Assembly (NCBI RefSeq): GCF_049943125.1
Contig: NZ_CP188040.1
Span: forward strand, 496,001 to 560,000
From: JAEXZL01 sp049943125
GTDB lineage: Bacteria > Bacillota > Clostridia > Clostridiales > Clostridiaceae
DNA: 64,000 nt
Direction of reading: 5' to 3'
In this document: positions 25,876 through 35,293 of the stretch, piece by piece
Position numbering within the stretch: the first letter of the stretch is position 1
Layout: each line of letters starts with the position of its first letter
Made by a program: the position numbers and the translations under genes
Notes under the pieces: model-generated
Database searches by the model: none
What the model was told of the DNA's origin: nothing
The model's input: the letters and a program-made list of their open reading frames with translations, nothing else

Positions 25876-27207
25876 CTAATGTGTTTTTGAAGTTCTTATT
25901 CTTTCTGATAAATACATATATTCTAATATCCTCTTCTTGTCGTACAATAGCTTTTTCTCCATAATTGTCTCTGCAAGAACTCTTGCAAGATAGTCCGCAT
26001 CATGTCTTATCAGATCTTTTTTCACTTTAACTAGATTTGCTTCAATTATCTCTACTCCTAGCTTTTCTAATTCCTTTCTATCAAAGGTTACTAGTGTAGA
26101 GCCTTCCTTTAAATATTTTTCCCTCAGCTGCCTATCTAATAGCTCTACGTTGCCAATAACATAATCTATTATATCTTTATTGGAGTGCTCCATGATAGCT
26201 TTAACATGGTCAGATACACTATAGCCATCGGTTTCTCCTGGCTGTGTCATAATATTGGACACATAGATTTTAAGGGCACTACTCAATTTTAACGCACTGG
26301 TTATACCTCTTACCAATAAATTAGGTATTATTGAGGTATAAAGGCTACCAGGTCCTATTATAACTGCATCAGCATCCATTATTGCCTCTATTGCGTCGGG
26401 AAGCCCCTTTGCATCCTCAGGGATAATCATCATTTTTTCTATGATAGTTCCCTGTGCTAAAGCCTCCTTGGGTATAATAGATTCTCCTTCTACAATACTT
26501 CCATTCTTAAACTTAGCCTTCAGCTTCATATCATCTAGGGTAACAGGAAGCACCTTTCCTGTAACAGCTAAAACTGAGCTCATTTTTTGAACCGCGTCCT
26601 CAAAATTATCAGATATTCCATCCATTGCAGCCAAGAACAAATTTCCAAAGCTATGGTTCTTAAGCCTTCCATCACTAAATCTATACTGCAAAAGCTCCTC
26701 CATAAGAGGCTCTGTATCTGCCAAGGCTAGAATACAGTTTCTTATATCTCCTGGTGCCAGCATCCCAAGATCCTCTCTTAAATCTCCAGAGCTTCCACCG
26801 TCATCAGCCACGGTAACTATAGCTGTAATATTTGAGGTGTAATATTTCAATCCTCTAAGCATCGTGGAAAGACCCGTACCTCCACCTATAACCACAATTT
26901 TAGGGCCCTGTATTAACAACCTTTTTTCATAAATTAAATTTTCAACATTATTTTTATCAAGGCTCAGCTTTAAATAGCCTTTGTTAATAAGAGCTACTAT
27001 GGATCTAACTCCTCCTACGCCGGACACATAGATAATAAATCCACCAATAAGATTTACTATACCCCAAAAAACTATATGATCAAGACCATAGTCTCTATAA
27101 TAAACCAATCCAATAATGCTCAAGACAATAAGGAGTATACCAAGCATTGCAAGAAATATCCACCTCTTAACCTTTATACCTGGCCTTAACCATTCCCATA
27201 TCCTCAT
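25876..27207 (-). CDS. yvcK: YvcK/CofD-like protein (gluconeogenesis factor)
   Basis: It belongs to the CofD-like family, which in Bacillus is needed for growth on gluconeogenic carbon sources and for cell shape, and which binds nucleotide sugars. Two N-terminal membrane helices (about residues 15-65) precede the soluble domain. The signatures VVIGGGTGLSTMLRGLK, VTVADDGGSSGDLRED and MLAPGDIRNC are intact. It overlaps rapZ by four bases (ATGA), which implies translational coupling. Confidence 0.94.
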   Translation of the reverse strand: MRIWEWLRPGIKVKRWIFLAMLGILLIVLSIIGLVYYRDYGLDHIVFWGIVNLIGGFIIYVSGVGGVRSIVALINKGYLKLSLDKNNVENLIYEKRLLIQGPKIVVIGGGTGLSTMLRGLKYYTSNITAIVTVADDGGSSGDLREDLGMLAPGDIRNCILALADTEPLMEELLQYRFSDGRLKNHSFGNLFLAAMDGISDNFEDAVQKMSSVLAVTGKVLPVTLDDMKLKAKFKNGSIVEGESIIPKEALAQGTIIEKMMIIPEDAKGLPDAIEAIMDADAVIIGPGSLYTSIIPNLLVRGITSALKLSSALKIYVSNIMTQPGETDGYSVSDHVKAIMEHSNKDIIDYVIGNVELLDRQLREKYLKEGSTLVTFDRKELEKLGVEIIEANLVKVKKDLIRHDADYLARVLAETIMEKKLLYDKKRILEYMYLSERIRTSKTH

Positions 27208-28088
27208 AGCTTTGCTGCTCCTCGGTTTACATCCTCGCTAATATCTCTGTGCTCTATACCTACACTATAGCCTGCCTTTATAAGCTCGCCTCTAAGGGCT
27301 CCTGCAATTGCCACAGATCTATGCCTACCACCAGTACAACCAATAGCTATAATAAGCTGTCTTTTTCCCTCCTTAATATAATTTGGGACCAAGAATTTTA
27401 CCATATCCAAGAGCTTTTCCATAAACTTCTTTGTTTCAGCATTTTCCATTACATATAATTTTACTGGCTCATCAAGACCAGAGAACTTTTTCAGCTCAGG
27501 AATATAAAAAGGATTTTCTATAAATCTAACATCAAATACTAAATCAGCATCCACAGGAATACCATATTTAAACCCAAAGGAGAGAACAGTTATGGAAATA
27601 CCTCTCTCAACATGATTATCTTCTCCATAGAGCTCATTTATCTTATCCCTTAAATCCCTAGGATTAAGCTTAGAGGTATCTATTATCGAATCAGCCCTAT
27701 CTCTTACCTCTCTCAGTCTATTTCTCTCATTACCTATTCCAGTAATTATTCTCCCATCAAGGGCTAGTGGGTGCCTTCTTCTAGTTTCCTTAAAGCGCTT
27801 AACCAATATTTCATCGGAGGCATCTAAAAACAATATTTCATAATTATAGTTTTTAACCTTTAAATAATTAAGGCTCTGAAAAAGGCTATCAAAGAAGGAG
27901 CCACCTCGAATATCACTTACTAAGGCAACCTTTTCAATCTTTCCTTCACCTTGAACACAAGCTTCAGCGAACTTTGGTATAAGGGTAGGAGGAAGATTAT
28001 CTACACAAAAGTACCCCAAATCCTCTAAAGCCTTCACCGCTTCACTCTTCCCTGCTCCAGACAATCCCGTAACTATTATAAATCTCAA
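27204..28088 (-). CDS. rapZ: RNase adapter / nucleotide-binding protein RapZ (YvcJ)
   Basis: This P-loop protein hydrolyses nucleotides; the E. coli homologue guides RNase E to small RNAs that control amino-sugar synthesis. Walker A is GLSGAGKS at the N-terminus, followed by ALEDLGYFCVDNLPP. The C-terminal domain has the conserved GCTGGRHRSVAIA. Translation starts at TTG with AAGGAGG eight bases upstream. It is the first gene of the rapZ-yvcK-whiA operon. The RNase E partnership is not expected to apply directly in clostridia. Confidence 0.94.
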   Translation of the reverse strand: MRFIIVTGLSGAGKSEAVKALEDLGYFCVDNLPPTLIPKFAEACVQGEGKIEKVALVSDIRGGSFFDSLFQSLNYLKVKNYNYEILFLDASDEILVKRFKETRRRHPLALDGRIITGIGNERNRLREVRDRADSIIDTSKLNPRDLRDKINELYGEDNHVERGISITVLSFGFKYGIPVDADLVFDVRFIENPFYIPELKKFSGLDEPVKLYVMENAETKKFMEKLLDMVKFLVPNYIKEGKRQLIIAIGCTGGRHRSVAIAGALRGELIKAGYSVGIEHRDISEDVNRGAAKL

Positions 28089-28330
28089 ATATATATCCTC
28101 CTTATACTTTGCTCAAATAATATAATTACAAACTCACATTTATTATACCTTTAAAAGCTACTTTTTTACAACGGTTCTCCCCTCAATAAGGTTCATTCTC
28201 CGTATCCCTCATATCTTCAGATTCTCTTAAGGAATAATTAAGAGACTACAGGAAATTATTAATAAATTTTCTGCTATAATGGTATTATTATATCAAATAA
28301 ATTGCAATACTAATTTATCTATTTCTAGAG

Positions 28331-28567
28331 ATGATTAACTTGAACAAGAAGCTTTATAAATCAAGAGTCAACCAAATGCTATCTGGCGTATGCGGTGGCA
28401 TTGGAGAATATTTCAACACTGACCCAACACTAATAAGACTCCTATGGGTACTTATCACCATCATGAGCCTAGGCTTCGGAGGCCTAATAGCATACATCAT
28501 CTGCGCCATAATAATCCCCGAAAACCCAAACTACAACAACCCCTACAACAATAACGAAAACCAATAA
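28331..28567 (+). CDS. PspC-domain membrane protein
   Basis: This small protein of 78 residues has the PspC signature KKLYKSRVNQMLSGVCGGIGEY followed by one membrane helix (LIRLLWVLITIMSLGFGGLI). Relatives act in membrane-stress responses. There is no clear ribosome binding site before the ATG; TTG five codons later is another possible start. The second half of the gene uses many C-ending codons, unlike its neighbours. It is monocistronic, convergent with murB. Confidence 0.75.
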   Translation: MINLNKKLYKSRVNQMLSGVCGGIGEYFNTDPTLIRLLWVLITIMSLGFGGLIAYIICAIIIPENPNYNNPYNNNENQ

Positions 28568-28603
28568 CCTAAGCACAAAAAATTAATCCTATACCACCAA
28601 CAA

Positions 28604-28648
28604 AAAGAAGGAATGCCCCCTCACACAAGCCATCCCTTCTTTTTTATT
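28604..28648 (+). terminator. Terminator of the PspC-domain gene
   Basis: AAAGAAGGAATG and CATCCCTTCTTT pair with one mismatch and are followed by six T. It lies 37 bases after the stop codon, where the pyrimidine-rich tract begins. Confidence 0.75.
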
Positions 28649-28948
28649 CCTTTGCCCTTATCTTTGCTCTTGCTTCTTGTCCCTTGCTCTTTTCTTCTAT
28701 CTTTTGCCCTTGTCTCTTATCTTTTGCCCTTGTCTCTTATCTCTTATCTTTTATCTCTTGCTCTTATCTTTTATCTCTTGCTCTTATCTTTTATCTCTTG
28801 CTCTTATCTTTTATCTCTTGCTCTTATCTTTTATCTCTTGCTCTTATCTCCCTCACCTATTAGCGAAGCTAATAATCTCCCTATTAGCGCAGCTAATAAT
28901 TTACCTCTCTTCTCTATTCTCTATTCTCTATTCTCTTTTCTCTCTTCT
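28649..28948. repeat. Pyrimidine-rich repeat tract after murB
   Basis: The plus strand is nearly all C and T for about 300 bases. It contains five exact tandem copies of a 20-base unit (CTCTTATCTTTTATCTCTTG) at 28741-28840 plus a half copy. Next come two hairpins, ATTAGC-GAA-GCTAAT and ATTAGC-GCA-GCTAAT, near 28859-28903, and then TCTATTC heptamers near 28911-28936. Plus-strand reading frames here translate into Leu/Ser/Tyr/Phe repeats and are artefacts. It lies directly 3' of the minus-strand murB gene. Confidence 0.9.
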
Positions 28949-29869
28949 CTAAATCTCCTCTTCTCCCACAATCCTAACCTCAGGATGAAGCTCAACTCCA
29001 AACATATCCATAACAGTTTTCTGCACATGCTCTATTAGAGATAGGATTTCCTTTGCCGTAGCTTTTTCCTTATTTATAATGAACCCTGAATGCTTTTCAG
29101 AAACTGCAGCTCCTCCCATGGTATAGCCTTTAAGACCAGCATCCTGAATAAGCTTTCCAGCAAAATAACCTACGGGTCTTTTGAAGGTACTTCCAGCAGA
29201 AGGATATTCTAGAGGCTGCTTATCTTCTCTTCTGAAGGTAAGCTCATCTATTCTTCCTTTAATCTTATCATATTCTCCCTGCTTAAGCTTAAACTTTGCC
29301 CTCAGTACAATATAACCATTGGTCATAACAGCGCTAGTTCTATATCCTAGATTAAGATCATCCTTACTTAGAACTAATATATTTCCATCCTGATCTATAA
29401 CCTCAGCTTCTTCGATAACAAAGGACAGTTCTCCATCATAGGCACCAGCATTCATAAAAACAGCACCACCGACACTTCCAGGTATACCGCAGGCAAACTC
29501 AAAACCTGTAAGGCTATGCTTTAGGGCTATTTTGGATACATCTGTAAGTAATGCACCTGTTTCTGCTGTTATCTCTAATCCATTAACCTCAATATTATTT
29601 AGATCTGACAGCTTTATAACAGCGCCTCTTATTCCTCCGTCCCTAACTAACAAATTAGAACCATTTCCTATTACCATAAAAGGCATATTTTCTTCTCTAC
29701 AGAGATTGATAGCCCCTCTCAGCTCCTCGATAGTAGAAGGTGAAATAAATATATCTGCAGGTCCCCCAACCTTAAAATATGTGTGCTCTTTCATGGGTAT
29801 ATTTAAATTAACTTCTCCAGTCTTAATAACATCCTTTAGCTTCATAGCAAACATTTGTTTTTGATCCAT
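28949..29869 (-). CDS. murB: UDP-N-acetylenolpyruvoylglucosamine reductase
   Basis: This FAD enzyme makes UDP-N-acetylmuramate, the second step of peptidoglycan precursor synthesis. FAD-binding motifs: TYFKVGGPADIFISP, VIGNGSNLLVRDGG and GIPGSVGGAVFMNAGAY. YRTSAVM and the catalytic Ser in YPSAGSTFKRP mark a type II MurB. LHPEVRIVG at the C-terminus contains the catalytic Glu. The length of 306 residues is normal. AAGGAG supports the start. It is last in a cell-wall/repair cluster. Confidence 0.96.
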   Translation of the reverse strand: MDQKQMFAMKLKDVIKTGEVNLNIPMKEHTYFKVGGPADIFISPSTIEELRGAINLCREENMPFMVIGNGSNLLVRDGGIRGAVIKLSDLNNIEVNGLEITAETGALLTDVSKIALKHSLTGFEFACGIPGSVGGAVFMNAGAYDGELSFVIEEAEVIDQDGNILVLSKDDLNLGYRTSAVMTNGYIVLRAKFKLKQGEYDKIKGRIDELTFRREDKQPLEYPSAGSTFKRPVGYFAGKLIQDAGLKGYTMGGAAVSEKHSGFIINKEKATAKEILSLIEHVQKTVMDMFGVELHPEVRIVGEEEI

Positions 29870-30031
29870 TACTTATCTCCTTGATTTAATTAATTCCCTA
29901 TTCAAACAAAAACCATTATATCATAAATCGCATTTTTAAACACAAAGGTTAATAAAGGTTTAAAAATACTTCATCATAAAAATAAAAATTTAACAATTAT
30001 TAAAATACTTATAGTAATATTAACCATTTCA

Positions 30032-31897
30032 TCACTTTTTATCCATAAAATAACTCTTTAAACTTTCTGCCGCCTTCCTATCAATAGAAGGCGTCTCCAT
30101 AAGCTCTTCTATGGAAGCCTTTTTAATATTCTCAACACTTCCAAATTTCATAAGCAGATTTCTTCTTCTCTTCTCTCCTATCCTTGGTATATCCTCTAGA
30201 ATAGAATGAAGAGTTCTCTTATCTCTGAGGCTCCTATGATAGGTTATAGCGTATCTATGAACCTCATCCTGTATTCTAGTAATTAGATGCATGCAGTTTG
30301 AACCATTAGGTATAGGAAGCTCCAGGTTATTAAATATAAGCCCCCGGGTCCTATGCTTGTCATCCTTAACCATTCCGCACACAGGTATCTCTAAATTTAG
30401 CTTTTTTAAAACTTCTAATGCAATATTTACCTGCCCTTTTCCTCCATCCATCATAATAAGGTCAGGGAAGTATAGAAATTTCCCCTTAGAAAGCTCTAAA
30501 TTTCTTTCCTGAAGAGATTTAATTTCCTCTAAACCATGGGAGAACCTCCTAGTTAGAATTTCTCTCATGCTTTCATAGTCATTTGCCCCTTGCACCGTCT
30601 TAATTTTAAATCTCCTATAATCTGAATTCTTGGGCTTACCCTCTTCAAAAACCACCATGGTTCCAACGGAATCCATTCCTTGAATATTTGATATATCAAA
30701 GGCTTCTATTCTCACAGGAAGCTCCTCTAGCTGAAGAACAGAGGCAAGCTCCGTGAGAGCAACCTTGTTAATTTCCTTTTCCTGAATCAACTTACTCTTA
30801 AACTGCTCTAAGGTTATCTGAGCATTATTTTTTACCATCTGTAAAAGGTCCTTCTTATCCCCTTTTTGAGGGATTCTGATGAAGCAGCGACTTCCTTTTT
30901 TAGTAGAAAGATAATTTTCCATGAGCTCTAAATCTGATACCTCTGGAAGATAAATATATTTTGGAATTAAAGCAGTTCCACCATAAAAGCTGGTTAAGAA
31001 ATCCTGAATTATTTCTCCTTTATCATCCTGAGCAGTATTCTGGAAGATAAAATGTTCCCTACCATTCACCTTGCCATCTCTCACGAAGAATATCTGTACA
31101 CAGGTATCAATCTCATCACTAAATAGTTCTATATAATCCTCATCCTCTGAACGAGAGGTAAATATTTTCTGCTTCTCTGCTATGGCCTCCACAGCAGCAA
31201 GCTTATCTCTATAAGAGGCAGCCTTCTCAAACTCTAGCTCACTAGCAGCCTCCTCCATCTTTTCCTTCAGCTCCTTTACAAGAGCCGTATTCTTACCATT
31301 TAACAGATCCATTATGCTTTTTATCATTTCATCATATTCAGCCTTGGATATGTAATTGGCACAGGGCGCCTTACACTGATTAAGATGATAATATAAACAG
31401 GGCCTCGTTGGCTCCCCTCCTTCTATTATAACCCTCTTACAGGTTCTTAGAGGAAATACTTTATTTATGAGATTAATGGTTTCATAAACAGCAGTTCCAT
31501 TAGTGTACGGTCCAAAATATTTATTTCCATCCTTTGCAAAATTTCTAGTGACAAAAACTCTAGGAAAATCTTCATTAGTTGTTATTTTTATAAAGGGATA
31601 AAACTTATCATCCTTTAACAATATATTATATCTTGGCGAATATTTTTTAATAAGATTTCCCTCAAGGATTAAAGCCTCCATCTCATTATCTGTAACGATA
31701 TACTCGAATTCTGCTATATTCTTAACCATGGCTCTAACCTTTTCCGAATGACTCTTAGAGCTCTGGAAGTACTGTCTTACTCTATTCTTTAATATCTTAG
31801 CCTTACCTACATATATAACCTCACCTAGAGAGTTCTTCATTATATAAACTCCCGGCTTTTCCGGCAATATCTTTAACTGATACTCAAAGTCAAATAT
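30032..31897 (-). CDS. uvrC: Excinuclease ABC subunit C, probable AUA start
   Basis: It makes both incisions in nucleotide excision repair with UvrA and UvrB. LPEKPGVYIMKN through EVIYVGKAK is the GIY-YIG nuclease; CLYYHLNQCKAPC is a Cys cluster; a UVR motif (KEKMEEAASELEFEKAASYR) follows; the C-terminal half has the RNase H-like nuclease and ends in HhH motifs (IPRIGEKRRRNLL). The first ATG- or TTG-type start gives LPEKPGVY and would remove the conserved FDFEYQLKI. That stretch is encoded in frame directly upstream, preceded by ATA, with GGAGGGG six bases before it. I therefore place the start at ATA (621 residues). Confidence 0.92.
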   Translation of the reverse strand: MFDFEYQLKILPEKPGVYIMKNSLGEVIYVGKAKILKNRVRQYFQSSKSHSEKVRAMVKNIAEFEYIVTDNEMEALILEGNLIKKYSPRYNILLKDDKFYPFIKITTNEDFPRVFVTRNFAKDGNKYFGPYTNGTAVYETINLINKVFPLRTCKRVIIEGGEPTRPCLYYHLNQCKAPCANYISKAEYDEMIKSIMDLLNGKNTALVKELKEKMEEAASELEFEKAASYRDKLAAVEAIAEKQKIFTSRSEDEDYIELFSDEIDTCVQIFFVRDGKVNGREHFIFQNTAQDDKGEIIQDFLTSFYGGTALIPKYIYLPEVSDLELMENYLSTKKGSRCFIRIPQKGDKKDLLQMVKNNAQITLEQFKSKLIQEKEINKVALTELASVLQLEELPVRIEAFDISNIQGMDSVGTMVVFEEGKPKNSDYRRFKIKTVQGANDYESMREILTRRFSHGLEEIKSLQERNLELSKGKFLYFPDLIMMDGGKGQVNIALEVLKKLNLEIPVCGMVKDDKHRTRGLIFNNLELPIPNGSNCMHLITRIQDEVHRYAITYHRSLRDKRTLHSILEDIPRIGEKRRRNLLMKFGSVENIKKASIEELMETPSIDRKAAESLKSYFMDKK

Positions 31898-31945
31898 AAA
31901 AATCCCCTCCGGTTTCTCTTTTGATTTATGGATGTTTTAAATTAA

Positions 31946-33418
31946 TTATTGTCCTAATGCTGCTTTTAGAACCTTACCAGATACCTGAGCAGCCAGGGTA
32001 CTTCCTGTTCCACCATTCTCCACAATTACAGCAATTGCCACCTGAGGATTATCTGCAGGAGCAAAACCTATGAACCAAGAATGAGGCACCTGAGCCTCTC
32101 CGTTCACCTCATAGTCAGCAGTTCCTGTCTTCCCTGCTGCATTTAAGCCATTGAACACGTTGGACCAGGAGGAACCGATTCTATCCTGTACCACCCCTAT
32201 CATATAATCCTTAATTATCGCAGCATTCTCTGAAGAAATAGCCTCATATAAAACCTCTGTACTTAAACCTCTAACAGTCTTACCACTGCTAGTTTTAATT
32301 TCTTTAATTATAGTGGGCTTCATTATCTCACCGTCATTTGCAACAGCAGCTGCCACCATGGCCATTTCCATGGGAGTAGATAATATTCCAGCCTGACCTA
32401 TCCCAGACTGAGCTATGAGTCCTTCCTGTGAAGAATTATATTCAGGAAATCTGCTACTTTCAATTGGTATCCCCGACCCAGTGAAGCTTTGATTGAAACC
32501 AAATTTCTCTGCAGTGGCTTTTAATTTAGTATTTCCAAGCTCCATGGATAATTCTCCAAAAACCACATTTGAGGAAACAGAAAGAGCCTTCTTTAAGGAT
32601 AACTGTCCATATACATTATTATTATAGTTGCTCAAGGTAGTCTTTTTATCAGAAAAAACTATCTTTCCAGTGTCATTAAATACTTCAGTGGTTACTCCGC
32701 TGATATTTTCTAAGGCGCTAGCTAAAGTAACTACCTTAAAGGTTGAGCCTGGTGGATATAAGCCTCTAGTAGCCCTGTTAAACATTGGAGTATTCACCGT
32801 ATCTGTATTTATGGATTCCCATATTTCTGCAAGATTATTAGGATCATAAGAAGGCTTAGAAACGCTAGCTAGAATCTCACCAGTCTTAGGATTAAGCACT
32901 ACCACCGCACCTTTATTAGTACCAAGAGCCTGATAAGCAGCCCTCTGTATATCTGTATCTAAGGTTGTTATGATGCTATTTCCTACCTTTATCTCCTCTT
33001 CTGTCCTTGTGTTAAATGCCTCCTTCAGATTAAAAAAATCCAAAAGAGAGCTTATACTGCTTTCTACCACACTATAGCTTATGAGCTCCTCATCAAAGGT
33101 GTTCTCAAGGCCTGCAAGGCTATAGGTTTCATCATAATATCCTACCACATGGGCAAAGACCTCTCCTTGAGGATAGCTTCTCTTTTGGCTTAGTTCACTC
33201 TTTTCCACCGTTTCAGCTAAAACTTCATTATCTCTATCATATATAACGCCTCTGGTTACCTCATTTCTCTTGGCCCAGAGCCTTACATTTTCATTGCTGC
33301 TTGCTATACTTTCAGCCCTGAACAGTTGAAAGTAGCCTATATAAGAAATTAAAGCAATAAATAAAAATAAAAAAACAACTAAAACTCTTCTGATATTCTT
33401 CTGTATATCTGTATTCAT
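31946..33418 (-). CDS. Penicillin-binding protein, class B transpeptidase
   Basis: This membrane-anchored enzyme cross-links peptidoglycan. One N-terminal membrane helix (about 12-32) is followed by the dimerisation region (TRGVIYDRDNEVLAET) and the transpeptidase domain with the three active-site motifs SxxK (GSTFKVV), SxN (SSNVVF) and KTG (AGKTGTADY). The length of 490 residues is that of the short PbpA group. It starts one base after the SEDS-family gene, its expected glycosyltransferase partner, with AGGAGGGG upstream. Confidence 0.93.
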   Translation of the reverse strand: MNTDIQKNIRRVLVVFLFLFIALISYIGYFQLFRAESIASSNENVRLWAKRNEVTRGVIYDRDNEVLAETVEKSELSQKRSYPQGEVFAHVVGYYDETYSLAGLENTFDEELISYSVVESSISSLLDFFNLKEAFNTRTEEEIKVGNSIITTLDTDIQRAAYQALGTNKGAVVVLNPKTGEILASVSKPSYDPNNLAEIWESINTDTVNTPMFNRATRGLYPPGSTFKVVTLASALENISGVTTEVFNDTGKIVFSDKKTTLSNYNNNVYGQLSLKKALSVSSNVVFGELSMELGNTKLKATAEKFGFNQSFTGSGIPIESSRFPEYNSSQEGLIAQSGIGQAGILSTPMEMAMVAAAVANDGEIMKPTIIKEIKTSSGKTVRGLSTEVLYEAISSENAAIIKDYMIGVVQDRIGSSWSNVFNGLNAAGKTGTADYEVNGEAQVPHSWFIGFAPADNPQVAIAVIVENGGTGSTLAAQVSGKVLKAALGQ

Positions 33419-33419
33419 C

Positions 33420-34619
33420 TTACCCCTCCTCAGAGATTTTTTGGAGAATTCCTAAAGCGAAGAAGATAGTAAGCATGGAACTACCACCATAGCTCACAAG
33501 AGGAAGTGTAATTCCTGTAAGAGGAATAATGTTAAATACTCCACCTATAATAACCAGTACCTGAGAAGCTATCATGGCACTGAAGCCTACGGCTGAAAGC
33601 TGAGAAAAACCGTCCTCTGCTTTTAAGGCAGCCCTCATACTTCTATAACAGAGAAGGAAATATACAATTACAACTCCAATGGCAAAAATTACACCCAGCT
33701 CTTCTATAATAACTGCAAAAATATAGTCACTATAATTAACCGGTACATACTGTGGATACCCCTGGCCTAGGCCTAATCCGAAAAGTCCTCCAGAAGCAAC
33801 AGCAATGAGCCCCTGAACAATTTGATAGCTTTCATTATTTGAATACTTCCAAGGATCTCTCCATATCATCACTCTTCGTTGAATATGATAGAAGAGCTTA
33901 TAGCTTATTCCTGCCCCTACAGAAAATAATCCAAGACAAACAGCTATATATTTAAACTTAGAGGTAGCAATATATAGCATAGTTATTGAAATACCAAATA
34001 TTATAAGAGCTGAACCCAAATCTCTCTGGAGCACCATAAAGCCCAGAGAAACCATAACAATGGCCGCTGGTTCAATAAGCTGTTTAAAATCCTTGTAGTT
34101 TCTTAAGGCAGAAGCTAGGTATAATATTAAAAATATCTTGCCAAGCTCCGAGGGTTGGAAGCCAAAGCCTGCTATAAATACCCAGTTTTTTGCTCCATAA
34201 ATTTCTCTACCAATAAGGGAAGCCATCCCCATAAAAATTAAGGTAGCACCTAAATAAATATACTTATATTTAAAGAATCTCTTCAAATCAGGCAGTACTA
34301 CTACAATAAGAATATAACCAGCCATTCCTAAAACAAACCAAACCACCTGTTTAATAGACATCATCATATCTATTCTATATAGCATTGCTATTCCGATAAT
34401 AGATAAAATACTAGCAAATATCAATATATATTTATCCCCATCGGGATAAAACCTTCTAATAATAAAGTGGGAATATGCTATAATTATACACATAACTCCC
34501 GCCATAATTAAAGCTCCCACATCTATGGGACTCTGTAGTATTGATAAGTTCAAAAATAGAGCAATACCTAATAAATAAGTCAAAAACAGCATACGTCTTT
34601 CGTCTTTTGAGCTTCTCAT
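33420..34619 (-). CDS. FtsW/RodA/SpoVE-family peptidoglycan polymerase
   Basis: This SEDS-family glycosyltransferase polymerises glycan strands from lipid II. About ten membrane helices are visible. The conserved ends are intact: KNWVFIAGFGFQPSELGKIFL, FVMLQRDLGSALI-like (GFMVLQRDLGSALIIFGISI), YQIVQGLIAVASGGLFG and LPLVSYGGSSML. It pairs with the penicillin-binding protein encoded next. Whether it serves elongation, division or spore cortex cannot be decided from sequence. AAGGAG precedes the start. Confidence 0.93.
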   Translation of the reverse strand: MRSSKDERRMLFLTYLLGIALFLNLSILQSPIDVGALIMAGVMCIIIAYSHFIIRRFYPDGDKYILIFASILSIIGIAMLYRIDMMMSIKQVVWFVLGMAGYILIVVVLPDLKRFFKYKYIYLGATLIFMGMASLIGREIYGAKNWVFIAGFGFQPSELGKIFLILYLASALRNYKDFKQLIEPAAIVMVSLGFMVLQRDLGSALIIFGISITMLYIATSKFKYIAVCLGLFSVGAGISYKLFYHIQRRVMIWRDPWKYSNNESYQIVQGLIAVASGGLFGLGLGQGYPQYVPVNYSDYIFAVIIEELGVIFAIGVVIVYFLLCYRSMRAALKAEDGFSQLSAVGFSAMIASQVLVIIGGVFNIIPLTGITLPLVSYGGSSMLTIFFALGILQKISEEG

Positions 34620-34630
34620 AATACAACTCC

Positions 34631-35071
34631 TTATCCAATTACCTTTAAGATCAAGCTACCAAGAGTTATTTCATCCTCTTCCTCCAGCTTAACTCTACCG
34701 TAAATTCTTTTTCCATTTAAGAAAGTACCGTTGGTGCTGTCTAGGTCTTCCAATATATATTCCCTATTCTTAATAAAAATCTTTGCATGGTGACCTGAAA
34801 TAAATTTATCCTGAAGCACGATAGTATTATCTTCTTTTCTCCCCAAGGAAATAATTCCTCTTATAGGAACCATAGACCCCTTCTTTAAAAGGCTATTATC
34901 ACCAGGATTCACTACCTCAAGACCCAGGTCAAAATCCGTCATTTCACTCTTTTTCCTGCTGCTTCCCAGCTTTACATCTCTAGACATGATTCTTAATGCA
35001 TAGATGATAATAAAATAAATAATGATAATAAAAACTATTGTAAAAGCAAAGGAAAGTAATCTCATTAACAT
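34631..35071 (-). CDS. Membrane-anchored FHA-domain protein
   Basis: It has one N-terminal membrane helix (about residues 5-27), a linker, and a forkhead-associated domain that binds phosphothreonine. The FHA motif is complete: ISLGRKEDNTIVL, then ISGHHAKI, then LEDLDSTNGTFLNGKRI. It heads the cluster with the SEDS and PBP genes, so it may link Ser/Thr kinase signalling to cell-wall synthesis, as in related clostridial and actinobacterial clusters. The kinase is not in the window. GGAGTGAT supports the start. Confidence 0.9.
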   Translation of the reverse strand: MLMRLLSFAFTIVFIIIIYFIIIYALRIMSRDVKLGSSRKKSEMTDFDLGLEVVNPGDNSLLKKGSMVPIRGIISLGRKEDNTIVLQDKFISGHHAKIFIKNREYILEDLDSTNGTFLNGKRIYGRVKLEEEDEITLGSLILKVIG

Positions 35072-35250
35072 ATCATCACTCCGTTAATAATTATATAAGT
35101 TCAAATTCGCCTGCTAAAATGTCTAGTCTTAATAATTATATAGCAGCCTATAATGATTATACACTATTATTTCTCATAAGTGTATTTTTACTCAAATCTA
35201 ATGTTTTCATGGAGCAGGATAAGCGACAGTAGCACTAGAATAATAGCTTA

Positions 35251-35280
35251 AAAGAGACACATTTACTGTGCCTCTTTAAT
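35251..35280 (-). terminator. Terminator of uvrA
   Basis: AAAGAGGCACA and TGTGTCTCTTT pair with one G-T wobble and a five-base loop, followed by T bases on the minus strand. It lies 15 bases after the uvrA stop. Confidence 0.8.
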
Positions 35281-35293
35281 ATATATCTTAAAG

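Noticed and set aside
28613..29038. Plus-strand frames encoding Leu/Ser/Tyr/Phe repeats
   Set aside because: They are translations of the C/T-rich repeat tract with no start signal, and they extend into murB on the other strand.
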